From Tyto alba (taxonomy: Eukaryota; Chordata; Aves; Strigiformes; Tytonidae): DNA of 64,000 nucleotides. The stretch lies in NCBI RefSeq assembly GCF_018691265.1, contig NW_024881272.1, forward strand, positions 20,697,323 to 20,761,322, in the 5' to 3' direction. The translations under genes were made by a program, and so were the position numbers. This document shows, piece after piece, positions 39,139-52,518 of this stretch (position 1 is its first letter; every line of letters starts with the position of its first letter). The notes under the pieces are model-generated. The model was not told the origin of the DNA and made no database searches. It saw only the letters and a list, made by a program, of their open reading frames with translations.

Positions 39139-42100
39139 GGTTGGAAGATAACCAAGATCAAGAAAACATATGGTGCGACACAGCCTTTCTGCTGTAATAT
39201 TCAACTACTCCAACATAAACTAAGGACGTTGGTAAAAACCTTTGTTCAACAGATCTGTAGACTGGCAATACATAAAAAGCAATAAATGTTTGTTCCAGAG
39301 CAGGCTCAATCGAAACAAAATAAACCCTCCTCCAAACTCAACCCAAATCCTATCCATATTCCTCTTCCAAGGAAGGACCTTCCAAGGTGCTTGGTAGCTA
39401 AGAGACCTCAGGCAAACTCATCTTTGACCTTTGTTCTGAAACAGTTCATAGGATCAGAGCCTGATGAGATAATTCAGGCTGAAATGCACTCCTGACTCTT
39501 CCTATTCACTCAAAATATTCTTTAATCCAAATACCTCTTCTCGCTATACAAGCTGAATCACATATAGGAAGAATTATTCCTACATAATTTAAACCCTGAA
39601 GCCCCTGTAGTTGTCATCCCAGTTAAAAAGGTACAATTATGGATTAATTACAGCCAATTACAATAATGCATATTAATATCTGTATCATTGTATATGCCTC
39701 TAAAACTTAATCACCTTAAGAAAAAAAGATGGAAAAGACAAATAAAGGTTTCCATTAGAAAAGATAACTCAAAAGCAAATGAATGTGCCATTTCTGTATG
39801 AACACATTCATTTGCAAAATACTCATGTAGCATCCAGCAGAAGAAAAAAGGCCTTTAGCTGATTTACAGATAATTTACTATGGCACACTCTCACCACTAT
39901 TTTATTCTTATTTGAAAAATTAGTCTGAATTCCTGAGCACAATGACAGCAACCAGTTTATTTTTATGTCTTTTGCTAAATTTCAGTGATCTTGAACCTTT
40001 AGGGCTAAACACCTCCGTGATAATCTATTTCTGTCAACCAAGAGTTTCATATTCTTTGAGATTCAAAGAATGGCTTTCTGGCTTTCCCAGTGGCACAACA
40101 TGCTGGAGAAGGAGTTAAATACTACCCACACCTTGCTCTGTCATAATCCACTGTGAAAAAAATACCTCTGTCTCTTCTGTTGGTAGGAAGCCATAACAAC
40201 CTGGTATTTCTCCTCTGAACAATTTTCCAGGTGGTCAATTTGATTTGTCAATTCTTTAGAATTTTTAAGTCCTCTGTTTGAGCAGTCTCGATCCATCATC
40301 TTTTGTCTTCACCTTTTTGCTTAGACTCCTGCAACTTCAAACAAAAGCCTTCAGACTTCTTATTCTCTACAACACTAATTCCTGGACTTCAGTAAACTTT
40401 GCTATTATACAGAGAGTTTTTGCAAAGCATTACTGGTTCTTTATCTGAAACCAACTTGCTACTCATATGGTATGAACTGAAATGGAGGCAGTTTGTCCTC
40501 TGTGGAACGCTGTGGAAGCCCAGGGCGTCCCACCTCTGTATGCCTGTGCTAGCCCGCAGTGCAAAGCAGCAGGCATGCTGCTTCCCTTGTTGCTGCAAAC
40601 TTCAACTCACTCTCTGTACCTCAAACCAGCCAAAAGCTGTGTGGCAGGGTAGCGCGGAGCTGGCCATCGACTGTTGCCACAGCTTTGTTTATTAGGTTGG
40701 GTGTGCTACCACTAAACTGTAGATAAGTAGTTTCCGAACAGTTCTGAGCTCAAATGCAATTTTACTATGTCCCTGTACAGTACTGTGCAGAAACATCCAC
40801 AACTCTCTCCTGCAGTAGTTATGAGAAATGGTTATTAATTTTAATTGGCCTAGCTAGCTTTTAGTGAAATTATATCTTCAGGCTTCATCACCTATCTGAA
40901 TAGCCTCTTTTTGCAGTTACCATTGCTATTCATCTACTAAGAAATACAGGCAATGTGTTCTGTATTTCCTCACAGATTACCAACTATATTAAGCAAAGAT
41001 GACTGGAAGCAAAACAGAAATAAAAAATTAAAGGCACTTTGAAACAAAATGGCTGTGATGCTCATTTACAGGCAACTTATCCATAGGCCTCCTTCTGGGA
41101 GAGTAGTACGAGACTGAAAACAAACTCCAAAACAGCAAACCACAGTATTCCCGTTTGTGAAAATTACACAAACATAATGTTGAGGAACAAGCTCTGGGCA
41201 TAGGACAATGTTCTAGTGGCTCTTTTCTTTCTCAGCTCTATTTCCAGGTCCCTGATGGAATTACATGTAGTTCACAATCCTCCATTCAAAACAAAAAATA
41301 AAAATGCCTTGGTATCAAATTCACCATAAAAACATCCTGCTGCACGGGACTGATAATTTTAAAGGTTATCACTGCTAATGATTTTGAAAGACAAAACATT
41401 TCCCATTGTCATGACAATTTTACAGACTTGTAAATCAGAAACGCTTCAATTTTTTCAGTTCAATTTTAACTATCTCCTCTTATCTTTGGACACTAACTCT
41501 GTAACAGTCACAGGTGATGGTGTATCAGAAGAAGTAGTGTGGGTTATCTAACCCAGGTAACTAGTTAGAAGCTTTACAAGGGCTTTCCCATCACCTTTCT
41601 TCACCCACCTAGCAATAAACCAGCCAGAGAGACAGATACAGGAACTAAATTTGTTCAAGTTTTGCTCAGTAAGGTTGCTGGAACAAGGACATCAGAGACA
41701 TCATAGTGGAGACAGTTTTACCATGATAAACAAATTTGCCACTAATATGAAACACCTAATAGTTTGGAGTCTAAAACTAAATCAGTTCTGAAGATCTGTA
41801 CTTTATGAAGAGCAACCACTAAGACACCAGCAGAATAGCTCAATGAACTGGAATCTGAGGCTTCAATTTTTTTTCTGAAAATACTACATTTTCTCTTAGG
41901 CTTGCAAACAGTTTGAACAAGTGGCCTTTGCAAGGAGTAATTTAGTAAACAAAAAAAATATTATCTTGTGAATTAAAACTACTTTAAATAGAATCTATTG
42001 TGACCACAATTCATATTAACATGGCAAGCTCTTACAGAACGCCTTTTCAAGGAAAGAAATACATTCCTTGTGTGTTCAAGTATAGAGCCATAAACCATAT

Positions 42101-44772
42101 GAGACCCTATTTATTTCAAATTTCCCATGATGCCATTTACTCCAGCTTTTAACCTTTTATGTGACATTGAGCTATTTTACAATCATAAAATAGTAGAAAA
42201 AAATGACCTGTTAATTTGAAAGGGACACATTACAACATCTCTCCCCGGCACTATAATATTTTAATTTCTTTTTTCAAGGCAAACCAGTTGGAAAGTGACC
42301 ATCTGCTAGTCTGTTAGCACCATTCAGGCAAAGTAATGCGCAAAATGTCCTCCTTTCCCAGCAAGAGTAAGACCATTAACTGAAAAGAATTTAGGATATT
42401 GTCATGTGAGTTCAACAGATTGATTCACAACAAAATAAAATCTCTATTTCTTTAATTACTTTTAAATGTACTGACTATGAAATGATGATACAAAACTGCT
42501 GCATCTTATGTGACACCTAGATCAGTACAAGAAATCTAAACATTTCAAAGAAATAAATTAGTATTACCAAATTTCCTATGCAAATTGTGTTCTATTTTGA
42601 GTGTTTAAATGCAAGCACACTTTTACAAGTACAGTTCTATTTCTCACTTCAAACTACACAATGTGCTTTGGACACTGGGTAAGTTTTCGATATCACTGAA
42701 GGTTTTGAATATTTCAAAACAGTTGATAACGGCAGTGAAACAGGAAACTTGACAAGCTCTCCATGCTGATAAATATAGAACTTTTTGGATGAGTTGAGCT
42801 CAATGGAGCCGTAATCTTGGCTGGCACCTGTACATGATACTATAACACATACAGCTAGAACTGCAAGTTTGTAAGAATAAATTAAATTAAATTCATGTTA
42901 GCACTTTAAAAGATGTTGTCAGTACAACTTTGTATGCATGCAAGCCACTGCACTTTTGAAAGTTTTACCCTAAATGTTTAGAATTCAAGCACACTGTCTC
43001 TAAAGGTTAGGAGATACACTGGCTGTATCTTAATCTGCCTTTATCCACATTATTCATATCTGTACCTTTTCAACATACCTAACTAAATCGCAAATTAGGC
43101 CGAAAACAAACTAACTGCACTTCAAATTGTTAAATTCTAAAAGAGTTTATTATATCTTGAACTGTGAAATATAGCAGATGTCAAATGCTGTTACCAAAAT
43201 GTATTCCACAGTTGCCTTATATCTTCAGTATGTTTTACTTTGAAACCATTTTTCTCTTCTTCCTCTTCCTAGTTTCCCTCTCCCTGTCAAAAAATAATCA
43301 AGTAATTCAGGAATTTACACTGGTAGTATAATACTTGCTAAAAATAAAAGACCATTTCTAAGCTGTTTTTTGAAACAAATAGATCTTTTTTGACCAGTTA
43401 TTAATGATGTAGTAGTCATATCCATTTGCCCAATAAATGTGTAAGTCTTACCACCTTCCTTATTTTTATTTATAAATTTCATAACGGCAGTAAGGCACTT
43501 TAAACTGTATTTTTCAGGGAATACTGCACTTCAGGGACTGTTAAAGTCAGTCCGTCTTCAGCCTTTATCACCCTACGTGAGGTACAATAAACACTGAGAA
43601 ATGTGCTGCCTATTGTGTGCCTTGTTACAAAGTTCATGTCCAGCAATTCTCCTGTCCTTTCTGTTTGAATTTCCTTTCTTCCCAAGCCTTTCTCAGACGT
43701 GTTCTCAGCAAGTCTCACTGATTCATAATGATTTTGGACAACAGACTGGTGTTGAGCAGTACAGGCTCAGGTTATGCAACAGCCTCATTCACATGGCTAA
43801 AAATTCACCTACTGAGTACTCCATTAAGTCATGATTAGGGAGTATTGCTCACTCATATGATGAATTCTGGCCCTTTTGCTTAAAAACTTCCACTACTCTG
43901 TAAGTAATTTCCTGTGCTCTTTATCAGTGTTGAGTTTTCCCAGTAACTACATACTACCAAGGCTTCAACTCAGTTGAGTAGACCTTGCTCATGATGTTTC
44001 TCAGGAACCAGGGCACATTATTAATACAAATTTAAGGAAGACTGAATGTCATTTATGTAGCTTCTTTATCAAAGGGTCAGATAATTGGTGCTATTTTGCA
44101 AGGTGCAGAGGAAAGTTCTAGTCAAGCAGTAAATTACAAAAGCTATGCAGAAGACAGAGTGATCCTCCCAATGTGCTTGGATGCCATGTAGGAATTTAAA
44201 AATGACATTACCTACAATTGTCTTAGTTCTTGGACTGGCTGAATCAGACAAGAGCTGAAGGCTAGATGACACTACAAACTTACCTTGTTGTGAAGACATA
44301 ATTGTTAATTCTCTCCGTGGCTCTAATTCTCATTTAAAAAGCCAGGCATGCACATAAATATGTATTTATTTACCATTATGCTAATTTTGTTAAAAAACAT
44401 CAATAGTTGATCAGATGAAAAATGTGTGCAATTTTGAAAGGCTTTTGAAAACATACATGTCTGACCTGACCTTACGACCATTTTCTCCTTCAGGCAAACC
44501 AATATTATAACCAGAACAACACGAGAGGATGAACATTGTTGGGGAGTTGCTCACTGTGCCTGTCATACCCCGTTAAGGCAACTTTGATTTGCCTTTGTTC
44601 TGACAGTAGCAAACAGCTGCTTGTAAATGAGCCACAGTCCCTGGGCTGCCTCCCATTATTCCACACTTTTGTTTGACAAGGTCACTTGCTGTGGGGATTT
44701 TGGGGAGAAAGAGTGTGCAGCCTATAGAATTAGAGTTAAACCACAGGCAACCCAGCTTGAATGCTCTTATTA

Positions 44773-44785
44773 TTTTTTTTTTTTT
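44773..44785 (+). repeat. Poly-T run
   Basis: Thirteen consecutive T. Confidence 0.9.
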
Positions 44786-47700
44786 CATAGCACCAGCAAA
44801 GCAAGAATAACAAAGAGAAAATCTTTTGCTCTATGAGCAAGTCAAACTTTTCTTTTTCCCAGAGTTGATTTCATAATCCTAAAACTATCTTATAAAAAGC
44901 AAGTCATGTTTCCATAAATCCCCTTTCATTCAAATCTTAACAGAATTGATATGAAAGATGTATTTAATTACAAAACAGGATTAACAAAAACCGATTAATA
45001 TTGTTTTGTTCATCCGCTGCTACCATTCATCAGGAGACAATACCCAGCTATAGCTAACAGCAACTCTGACAAACGCTGCAAAAACATGAAGAAACAATCT
45101 GAAAGATTTATGCCAGTTTCCACAGGAAATTGATTTATTTTTGATAGGAACCAAGACAGACTAGTCTTCCAAAAAGAAAAGCATCTCATAAGCAAATTAT
45201 TGCTATGATAGCTGCCCATTTAAGGACAAGCAGACATGTCTTTTACTTGGAAGTTTTATAGCGTTGAATTAAACTGTAAAATCAGTTTACAAAGACATTA
45301 GGATAGTATCCGGTACTATCAAATCATCCCTGAACCTTCACTTTTGATTTTGACCTATGATATTAAAGACAGTGAAAACTGTCATTTAGGATAGCCTGTT
45401 TCTTTGTGACAACTGTTGCTTCTGAATCCATGCATAAACAAGGAATAGGTGGCAAATAATCAAAGGGATGGCTGATACTATGGGAGGAGACAGTCAGTGG
45501 CAGTCTGAAACCACATATGAATCACAGCAGAGTGCTTTCAAAATTTACTAGTGAAGAAAGAAGAGGTGCTAACTTTAAAAATGTCTTTTGGGTTCTTCAA
45601 GGAGGGTCACTGAAAACAATGAATGGAAATCAGTCCAAAAACTTCCCACAACAGCCAACTGTGCTATTCCGAAGGGACAGTCCTAATTGTTCAGATTTTT
45701 ATCTCATCAGCCCAAAAAGTGACTGAGCTCTTCCTGTTCTTAATCGTTTGCTTCCTAGTTTTTTGTTAGGCCACTGGAATAAATGATGTCTTCATCACAA
45801 AGGCCTCTGCATCCGCATTAGAAGAAAAACTTACAGACATTTCTGTAATCTTTGATTCAATTTCTGAGTCTCCAGGTGTTCTCAACAGAAAAACATGGAT
45901 GACCGTTATACAAGTTTACACATCTTCCCTGGACAGACCAAAAACTCTGACTGAACTTGGAAGATTTCATTTATGACCATAGGATAGAGATAGGCAGCCT
46001 TCTACTTTATTCCATCTTTCAACTCACTCTCTACCACAAATCCTTCAACAGACACCTACATGCAGGTAAGAGAAGAAGTTTTCCCAAGTTTCAGCTGGAA
46101 GTAGTTTTCCTTGTCAAATGCTGGTTAATAAATATATAGTTAGTGACATACCTGAAATATTCTAACTGAATTACACTTGAATTATCCACTGCTAACAGGT
46201 AGTCATCAACAACAACAAAGTCTAACGATAATTCATGATGACAACACTCACTTTCCAATAAAGCATGCTGAAAACATTCTGGTAGGTGACTGCCAGAGTG
46301 CAGGACAGGAGGTTGTGAGCCTCATTTGTATTCAAAGGCAGGGAAATCACTGAAACTCATTTACATCCTTCCATCTTTCTTAGTGCATGTCAACAGCAGG
46401 TGGTCTATCGATACTACTTTTGAAATAAGTAGGTGGTTTAAATTGCCTTCAAATTTCAGTAAAAACCCTGAATTATAGAATAGACCTTGAGTCTTAACTT
46501 TCCTGTTTTCTGTGTGTGGGCTGTAATAGAACATGAGTAAGTGTGGCACTTACTTTGTTCGTATTTTAATCTACATTAAAAAATAAGTTTTACACATAAA
46601 CCTAGGCGCCTTAATCTTGAACGTTAGCAAAGACAGTCACAGACACAACCATCTCAGCAAAGCGAGTTACTGAAGTTTCTTTGCAAACGTTTGAGTAAAA
46701 TTCTCAATAGACTATGAAAGACTTCTACAGATGATTTTTTTTTTAAAGCACACATTTTTAGGATAAGCAGATGAAGACTGACTCTTGAATCTTTCGACGC
46801 ATGTGTTTAAGTTTCCCTGCTGCTAGCCCACTGGAAACTACTACTCTGAATAGATTACATTCACTACACACTTTTAGTGACATATGTCTCCTATTTTTCT
46901 TTGTGGCACTGTGACTATTCCTAACAGCCAGTTTAAAAACACAAATGTCTGTTGTCAATCAGGACCAATTTCTGATGAAGTGAGAAGAAACACTGCCTGA
47001 GACAGGAATCAAGGACATCTTCATGCCCAAAAGAGTACACAGCCAGCAGTAAGCAACATCACAAATGTGTTTATACAAAACCAGAATAGATTAAAGTAAC
47101 TAAAACCAGCATTTGGTTGCTCTTCCTCTGTGATGTTTGCTTTCACATTTTGACAACTCCCTCAGAATTTCTGTGAAATTCAGTGTCCGTCAAAATTAAT
47201 ACTTTGATGTCTGGCTTCAAACTTCTATAAAGAACAGTGGCTTTTGAAAGCAAACACAGAGGTCAGTAATAACTCCCCAGACTCTGCAGATTATGCTAAA
47301 TTAGCTCCTACATTTTGGAGAGCAGGTAGAGAAAGCATAATACACTGTCCCAGTATCCCTGGAAGAAAAAGCCGGGGTCAGTCCCACAAATCAATTACAA
47401 CCTGAGAGGGTTTGTTTACTACACTGTCTGGCTTCAGTCGAACATTAGTGAAAACTGACATGCACAATTCGCATTTAAAGATTTGAGTAAGGTTTGGTTA
47501 CTAATAAATACGCATATTTGTTTACACGAAGGGGATTTTTCTATATGAATAGAGGTCAGAATGCTGAAGGTGCCCCTTGTGCTACTAAGCATAAGGGAGC
47601 ATGTACTTCACAACGAGTTGAAGTTTGTTTAAAGACCAGGATAGTCATTAAGCTGTATTTACTGTCTAGACAGGAATAGCTCCACCTAACCATTCCCAAA

Positions 47701-48905
47701 GGTTGTTAGCATTTCTAAAAATTAAGCAGCAGCAGGAAAAGGTTAAGATCAACTTACTAATTAAGTAACACTAACAGAAATACGGAAAGGGGAAGGGAAT
47801 GTAAATTTGAATGGCATCCCCCAGTCTGAGTACCAATCCACAAATATGGGTCTTCCTCCACGAAGGGAAATCTTAGGACTGAGCATTTGTGTGCAAGGTT
47901 GATGCTCAGTCACAGGGCTGCACAAAAACCCCATTAGCTTGAGTCAGGTAAAGGAAACCCATTGGAGTTTATCTGAATTACTGGTAGACACAAACACTGT
48001 TTTCACTTTATTTCCATACTGTAAATCTGCAGTCTGCTGGTAAGTACATTCTCTGGTCTTTTTTAGCTTTTGGTGTTAAAAGGTGAATTCAAGATAACTG
48101 CCAATCAGTGAGGCATGTTCCACACCTAAGTTATGATGTTAATTGTACGATAAAAGCAGAGATGTAGGTCACTTCCACGGTGCCTAGCAAATTCCCAAGG
48201 GCACTTGACAGGAAAACAGAACTCCTCCACCGAGCTCCACTGGTAGCAACCGAGATAAAAGAGATCCCTTCTGGTGACAGGCATTACTCAGAAATTCCTT
48301 ATCAAGCCGTGAGACAGGATTGTCTGAGAGATCCCTCATACTCCCAAGATGGACAGAAGCTCTTCTGCTCTATAGGTTCATGTAGGTGGAAAACTTGAGT
48401 AAAGCTCAGAGAGGTCTTTGGTTTCCATTGTCACATAGTGCTCCTATGCATGATATGTAATATTGTTTGTGCTTGTTTACATACTAGAGATGAGAAGAGT
48501 CTGTTGATGCAATAATAATTAAACTATAAGCCAAGGCGTAACTGCATGAGCAAAGAATGGGTGGCATGCAGAGCCACTGCCATCCACACCTCTGGAAACA
48601 GAATGGATGAATGTAAATCAAATTGGTTAGAATCACCTAAATTGCTGTTTAAATCAAAGCTCAATTATTTAAGTTGTCAGAAAGAAACCTATGTTTAGAG
48701 AATCAATTTATCCATACTTAGATCTGCATTTTTATTACTAAAAAGATGACTCAGTGATTGATAATCAAACACCTTGATAAACATAGATTTTAAACTGAAT
48801 TTGCACTTCCCGTTGCCAATTTGTAGATGTAGCTACCTCGATGATATTTCAGTTGTGATTTTTACATTCTTCGTCTTTTGTTATACTAGAAAGGGTAAAT
48901 AAGGC

Positions 48906-48922
48906 TTTTTTTTTTTTTTTTT
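48906..48922 (+). repeat. Poly-T run
   Basis: Seventeen consecutive T. Confidence 0.9.
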
Positions 48923-51187
48923 AATTAAATAAGTATCAAATCTTTCTCTTACTTATGTTGGACCTTTTGGGGGGAAAAAACAGACTGGAATTCAACTAAC
49001 ATGCACCTCTCATGGATTACTGACATTTAAATTAAGTTACCCAACTTGTTTACAAATGGACACATTGAAAAAGCACGGCATTTTCTGGAATGAAAAACTG
49101 AACTGCTTTGGTTTGGTGACTAGGTCATACAAAATTTTAAAACCAGTTTAACCTCGTCCTCTTGTATCCAGAAATTTAGTTGGAGATCAGAACAAAAGAT
49201 TTTCCTGCTTTCACTGTTCCTAGATAACTTTAACAAACTTGTCACAGAAGTAGAATAAACAGAGTAACAACTATTTCTGTGCCAGCAGAGGACAGCACTG
49301 GTGACTAAAGCTAGTTTAGCACCTCCCAGACTTTTCTTACAGATCAAATTGACGCTTTCACCATTTCTCTTTCTTAGAAAGTGAAGAAGCAAACTGGTAG
49401 TGAATGAATATTGCTTATGAAATACAAACCTTGAAGGGCCTGCAAGGGAAGCACAGTACCTGGAAGCAGCACAGCGGTGTGCCTGCCTGGCTCTCCCTGC
49501 CCTTCCCCTGCCTGCCTTCCTCCCTTCCCAGACACTGTGGAATTAATAAACCCAGCTCTGACTCCTGACATCACTACTGCTAAGCAGACACTAATGACTT
49601 TTTTTTTTTTCCCCTCCTTTCTCAGACTTCCCTGTGGGCAGAAGTTGATAATAAGCTCTGTATATGGCACTGGTACTCTTACTGGGGAGAAATAATAAAC
49701 TCTGCAATTCCAACTCTTTTCTGCCCATCTCTCTTGGAGGGTAGATTAATGGTGAGGCCTACATTTTCTCTCCACCTCCCTCAGACAAAAGGTTAATAAA
49801 CCACTCAGCATTTGCTTTTTGTGGAAATTATATGTGTGGATTAATTAGTATTTCCTAGGTAACACATTAATACCATTGTGAGTTCTCAATACCAGGTTGT
49901 TCCAGGGACCTATTATAAAATAGTAACCCAAAGGCAGTTGAGGATTCATTCACTTTAGGACTGAAGAGATAATTCTGGCTATGACTACAACCGTAATTTG
50001 GCCTAGAACTGAGCACAGACTCATCGCATGCATCAGATCAGGAGCATGACCAGGAGCTGAGTGACCTAATTAGAAGCTTTTACTCTCCTTTGAGAGCACT
50101 GGCAGCAGGCCTTCGTGCTTTAAGACAATTTATACTCGATCCAACCTTGAGGTTGGACAATACATATCTAACATCAGCATCAGGCTACTCTAGAATAGCA
50201 TCTTGCAGGGTTACTTGTACCTTCCCCAAGCAAATTATAGCCAGGAGGGGCAGAGCAGAACCTTTCAGACTGGAGCTTAGGGTGGCCTCAGAGGAGATAA
50301 ACGTTCATTCTTCGTCAAGCATAGAAGACACTCTCCAAGTTTCCAGCTCCTTGCGTGAGTGCGCCTGCATGGGAGTATTTCTGTGTAAGAGGTGGGAGAT
50401 GGCACCAGCAGCAAAACCAGAGCCACTCTCAGCAGGTTCACCTTTGAAAGATGCTAAGAACAAGTGCTGACTTCCAGATCTTAGGTGGAAGGAGATGTCT
50501 GAAGGTAGTCCTGAGTGCTAACTCAGAACTAAGTCCCTGAAAAACACATTTTCTCCTGCCTAGCAATGGACAACTTCAGGTCAGACCACCAGCAACTTCC
50601 GACCCCCTTGGGGGTACAACCAAATGTACAAGGAGCACAGTGACCTTGAGAGTGTGGGATCACATACCTAACGTTAAGCAAGACCAAGACTGCACGTCTA
50701 ATCTCCAAAGCTTTCATGCATGTAATGCAAATGTATAAAGATTACTGCTTCCAGAATTAGCAATAACTTACTGATAAAAACTGATTTTGAAAAGAAAAAA
50801 TGCAAAGATCAGCTATATACATATATATGCCAAAGAAAATAGGCCAAAACTAAAAATACACTGAATATAGTATCTCAAATGATCTGTAGTTTTATGTGAC
50901 TCGATTATATTTCCAGGAAGGCATCACATGGTTTCAGAGCAAGGCATCTGCCAAACTAATGAGAGCCCAAGAGTCAAAACAAAAGCACAAATAAGCGCTA
51001 AAAAATAAAAAATCCCCAAGCTGTAAGTAGACTCTACTGTCTAAAATTGCAGGTGCTTAGGAAGAAATTATTTCTTAACTGTAACATAAACATTTACAAA
51101 AGATGACTTTTTCTTCATCTGGTGTTCATCAAAAACTTTTGCTCAAGTCTCAAAGCAGCAGCCCACAATTCCTGCATCTTTCAGCAC

Positions 51188-51202
51188 AAAAAAAAAAAAA
51201 AA
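51188..51202 (+). repeat. Poly-A run
   Basis: Fifteen consecutive A. Confidence 0.9.
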
Positions 51203-51461
51203 GGGGTGTCACTGGGGATGGGAAAAAGAAAACCTTGAAGAGCTGGCTCAGAGTAACTAAATACTTCAAATCTAAATTTTAGTCACTTCAACATGTTTGG
51301 AAGCGATGCAGGTTGGCCGAGAGCCATCCTCAACCCAACAAGTGTACCTCACCAGCTGGCATGACACAGACAAGAGCCCCCAACACCTCAGGAGGGAACA
51401 GTCGGGAACAGATCGGGTGAATTAATGCAGCACTCCAGGTTGCGTGTCTGGGCAAAACTGT

Positions 51462-51530
51462 TTGTTCTTCAGCTCTGGTTTCAAAACCAGTCAGTATTTA
51501 AACCGCTTGTTCTTCAGCTCAGGTTTAAAA
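51462..51530 (+). repeat. Imperfect direct repeat, about 22-nt unit, 45-nt spacing
   Basis: TTGTTCTTCAGCTC begins at 51462 and again at 51507. The two copies then continue as TGGTTTCAAAA and AGGTTTAAAAA. The match extends only about 22 nt. Confidence 0.7.
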
Positions 51531-52053
51531 ATCGGTGTTTATGTTTTATTGTTTTACAGTTCGGCAAGATTAAGCACAATTAACTTATAAAACACTATAC
51601 TGCCTTTCTTCAAGGTTGAGAGAGGGTGAGGAAGCACAACGTAACATTGAGTAGTTACACACTTGGGCAGCTCTGGGCACAGCCAAGTTTTATGCCATAG
51701 TATACCCTGGCAGCTGTTGAAGTTACTGTGTAAACCAAGACAAATAAAACCGTGCAGTCAACATCAGAGTAAACCTTGTTTGCATTTGCAAAACCAGTCC
51801 AGGCCTGCTGAAATGCCATATTTCGGCTGCACTGGGGAGAGTGGGACTAGGGGGAGGCAGGTATGCAGCAGCGGCTGGGGCAATTTACCTACTGTAAACT
51901 TTACTGGGTTTCTTTTCTTTTTTAAATACATCTTTTTGATAATTTTTCTTGGATTCACACTAAAGTTTCTGATCAGAGGACACTGAACATACCAAGCCAG
52001 GAGTTAGGATTTTGAATGAGGGAGAACAGTTTCAGAACTGTCCTCTGCTGGAA

Positions 52054-52140
52054 AGCCGGCGGGTTTCGCGGCCCCGGTGTTTTGTGCAAGAGCGCGCAGT
52101 CTGCTGCGGGCAGCCAGGGAGGGTCGGGAGGCGGAGGGGC
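52054..52140. promoter_or_regulatory. Small CpG-dense patch
   Basis: About ten CpGs occur in under 90 nt, including GCCGGCGGG and GAGCGCGC, in an otherwise CpG-poor intron. It is too short for a classical CpG island. It might mark an enhancer or a minor transcription start, or be a GC-biased relic. Confidence 0.25.
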
Positions 52141-52509
52141 TCAGCACGCAGAGCCTGAAGCTCCTCTGGGGCAGAATGTCTATTACAACACTACAGAAAT
52201 GTCTCAGAATCTATGAACTTCCGTTACATGGGGGTATAAAATCAATCCAACAGAGGGTGAAGAGGTGATTTATGCGTAAGTACCTACAGGAGGTAGAAAT
52301 TCACTAGTAAGTGTCCTCATAAACACAGCAAGCGAAGGCAGCGGCAAGCAGAACACAGGACAAAGCCACAAGGAGCCGTGCGCAGTTAAAAGTAGCACGC
52401 TTTAAAGCAATGAGGAACATTCGCTGCCCTTTGAACACAAAAAGCAGTTCCTTCTGACCAGTTCTGAAATTCAAAGTCCACCTAGGATGCATGCTGTGAC
52501 ATATGTGTG

Positions 52510-52518
52510 TATAAAAGG
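52510..52518 (+). promoter_or_regulatory. TATA-box-like sequence
   Basis: TATAAAAGG matches the TATA consensus well and lies about 370 nt beyond the CpG-dense patch. No gene or exon follows on the plus strand that I can recognise, and matches of this length occur by chance in AT-rich DNA. Confidence 0.12.

Larger units (their letters stand above)
37976..52053. other. Intronic sequence, no supported gene
   Basis: Long AT-rich stretch with homopolymer T tracts (39113-39138, 44773-44785, 48906-48922) and an A tract (51188-51202). Frames reach 126 codons (50090-50470, plus) but have no domain and no coding context. An imperfect direct repeat lies at 51462-51530. Confidence 0.55.

Noticed and set aside
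39440..39500. Text faintly like the start of a CR1 LINE 3' region (CATAGGATCAGAG and AATTCAGGCTG)
   Set aside because: The match is short and interrupted, and the diagnostic terminal 8-bp repeats of CR1 are absent.
50130..50160. Short hairpin CCAACC-TTGA-GGTTGG
   Set aside because: A six-base-pair stem is expected by chance in a window of this size, and no terminator or RNA gene context exists.
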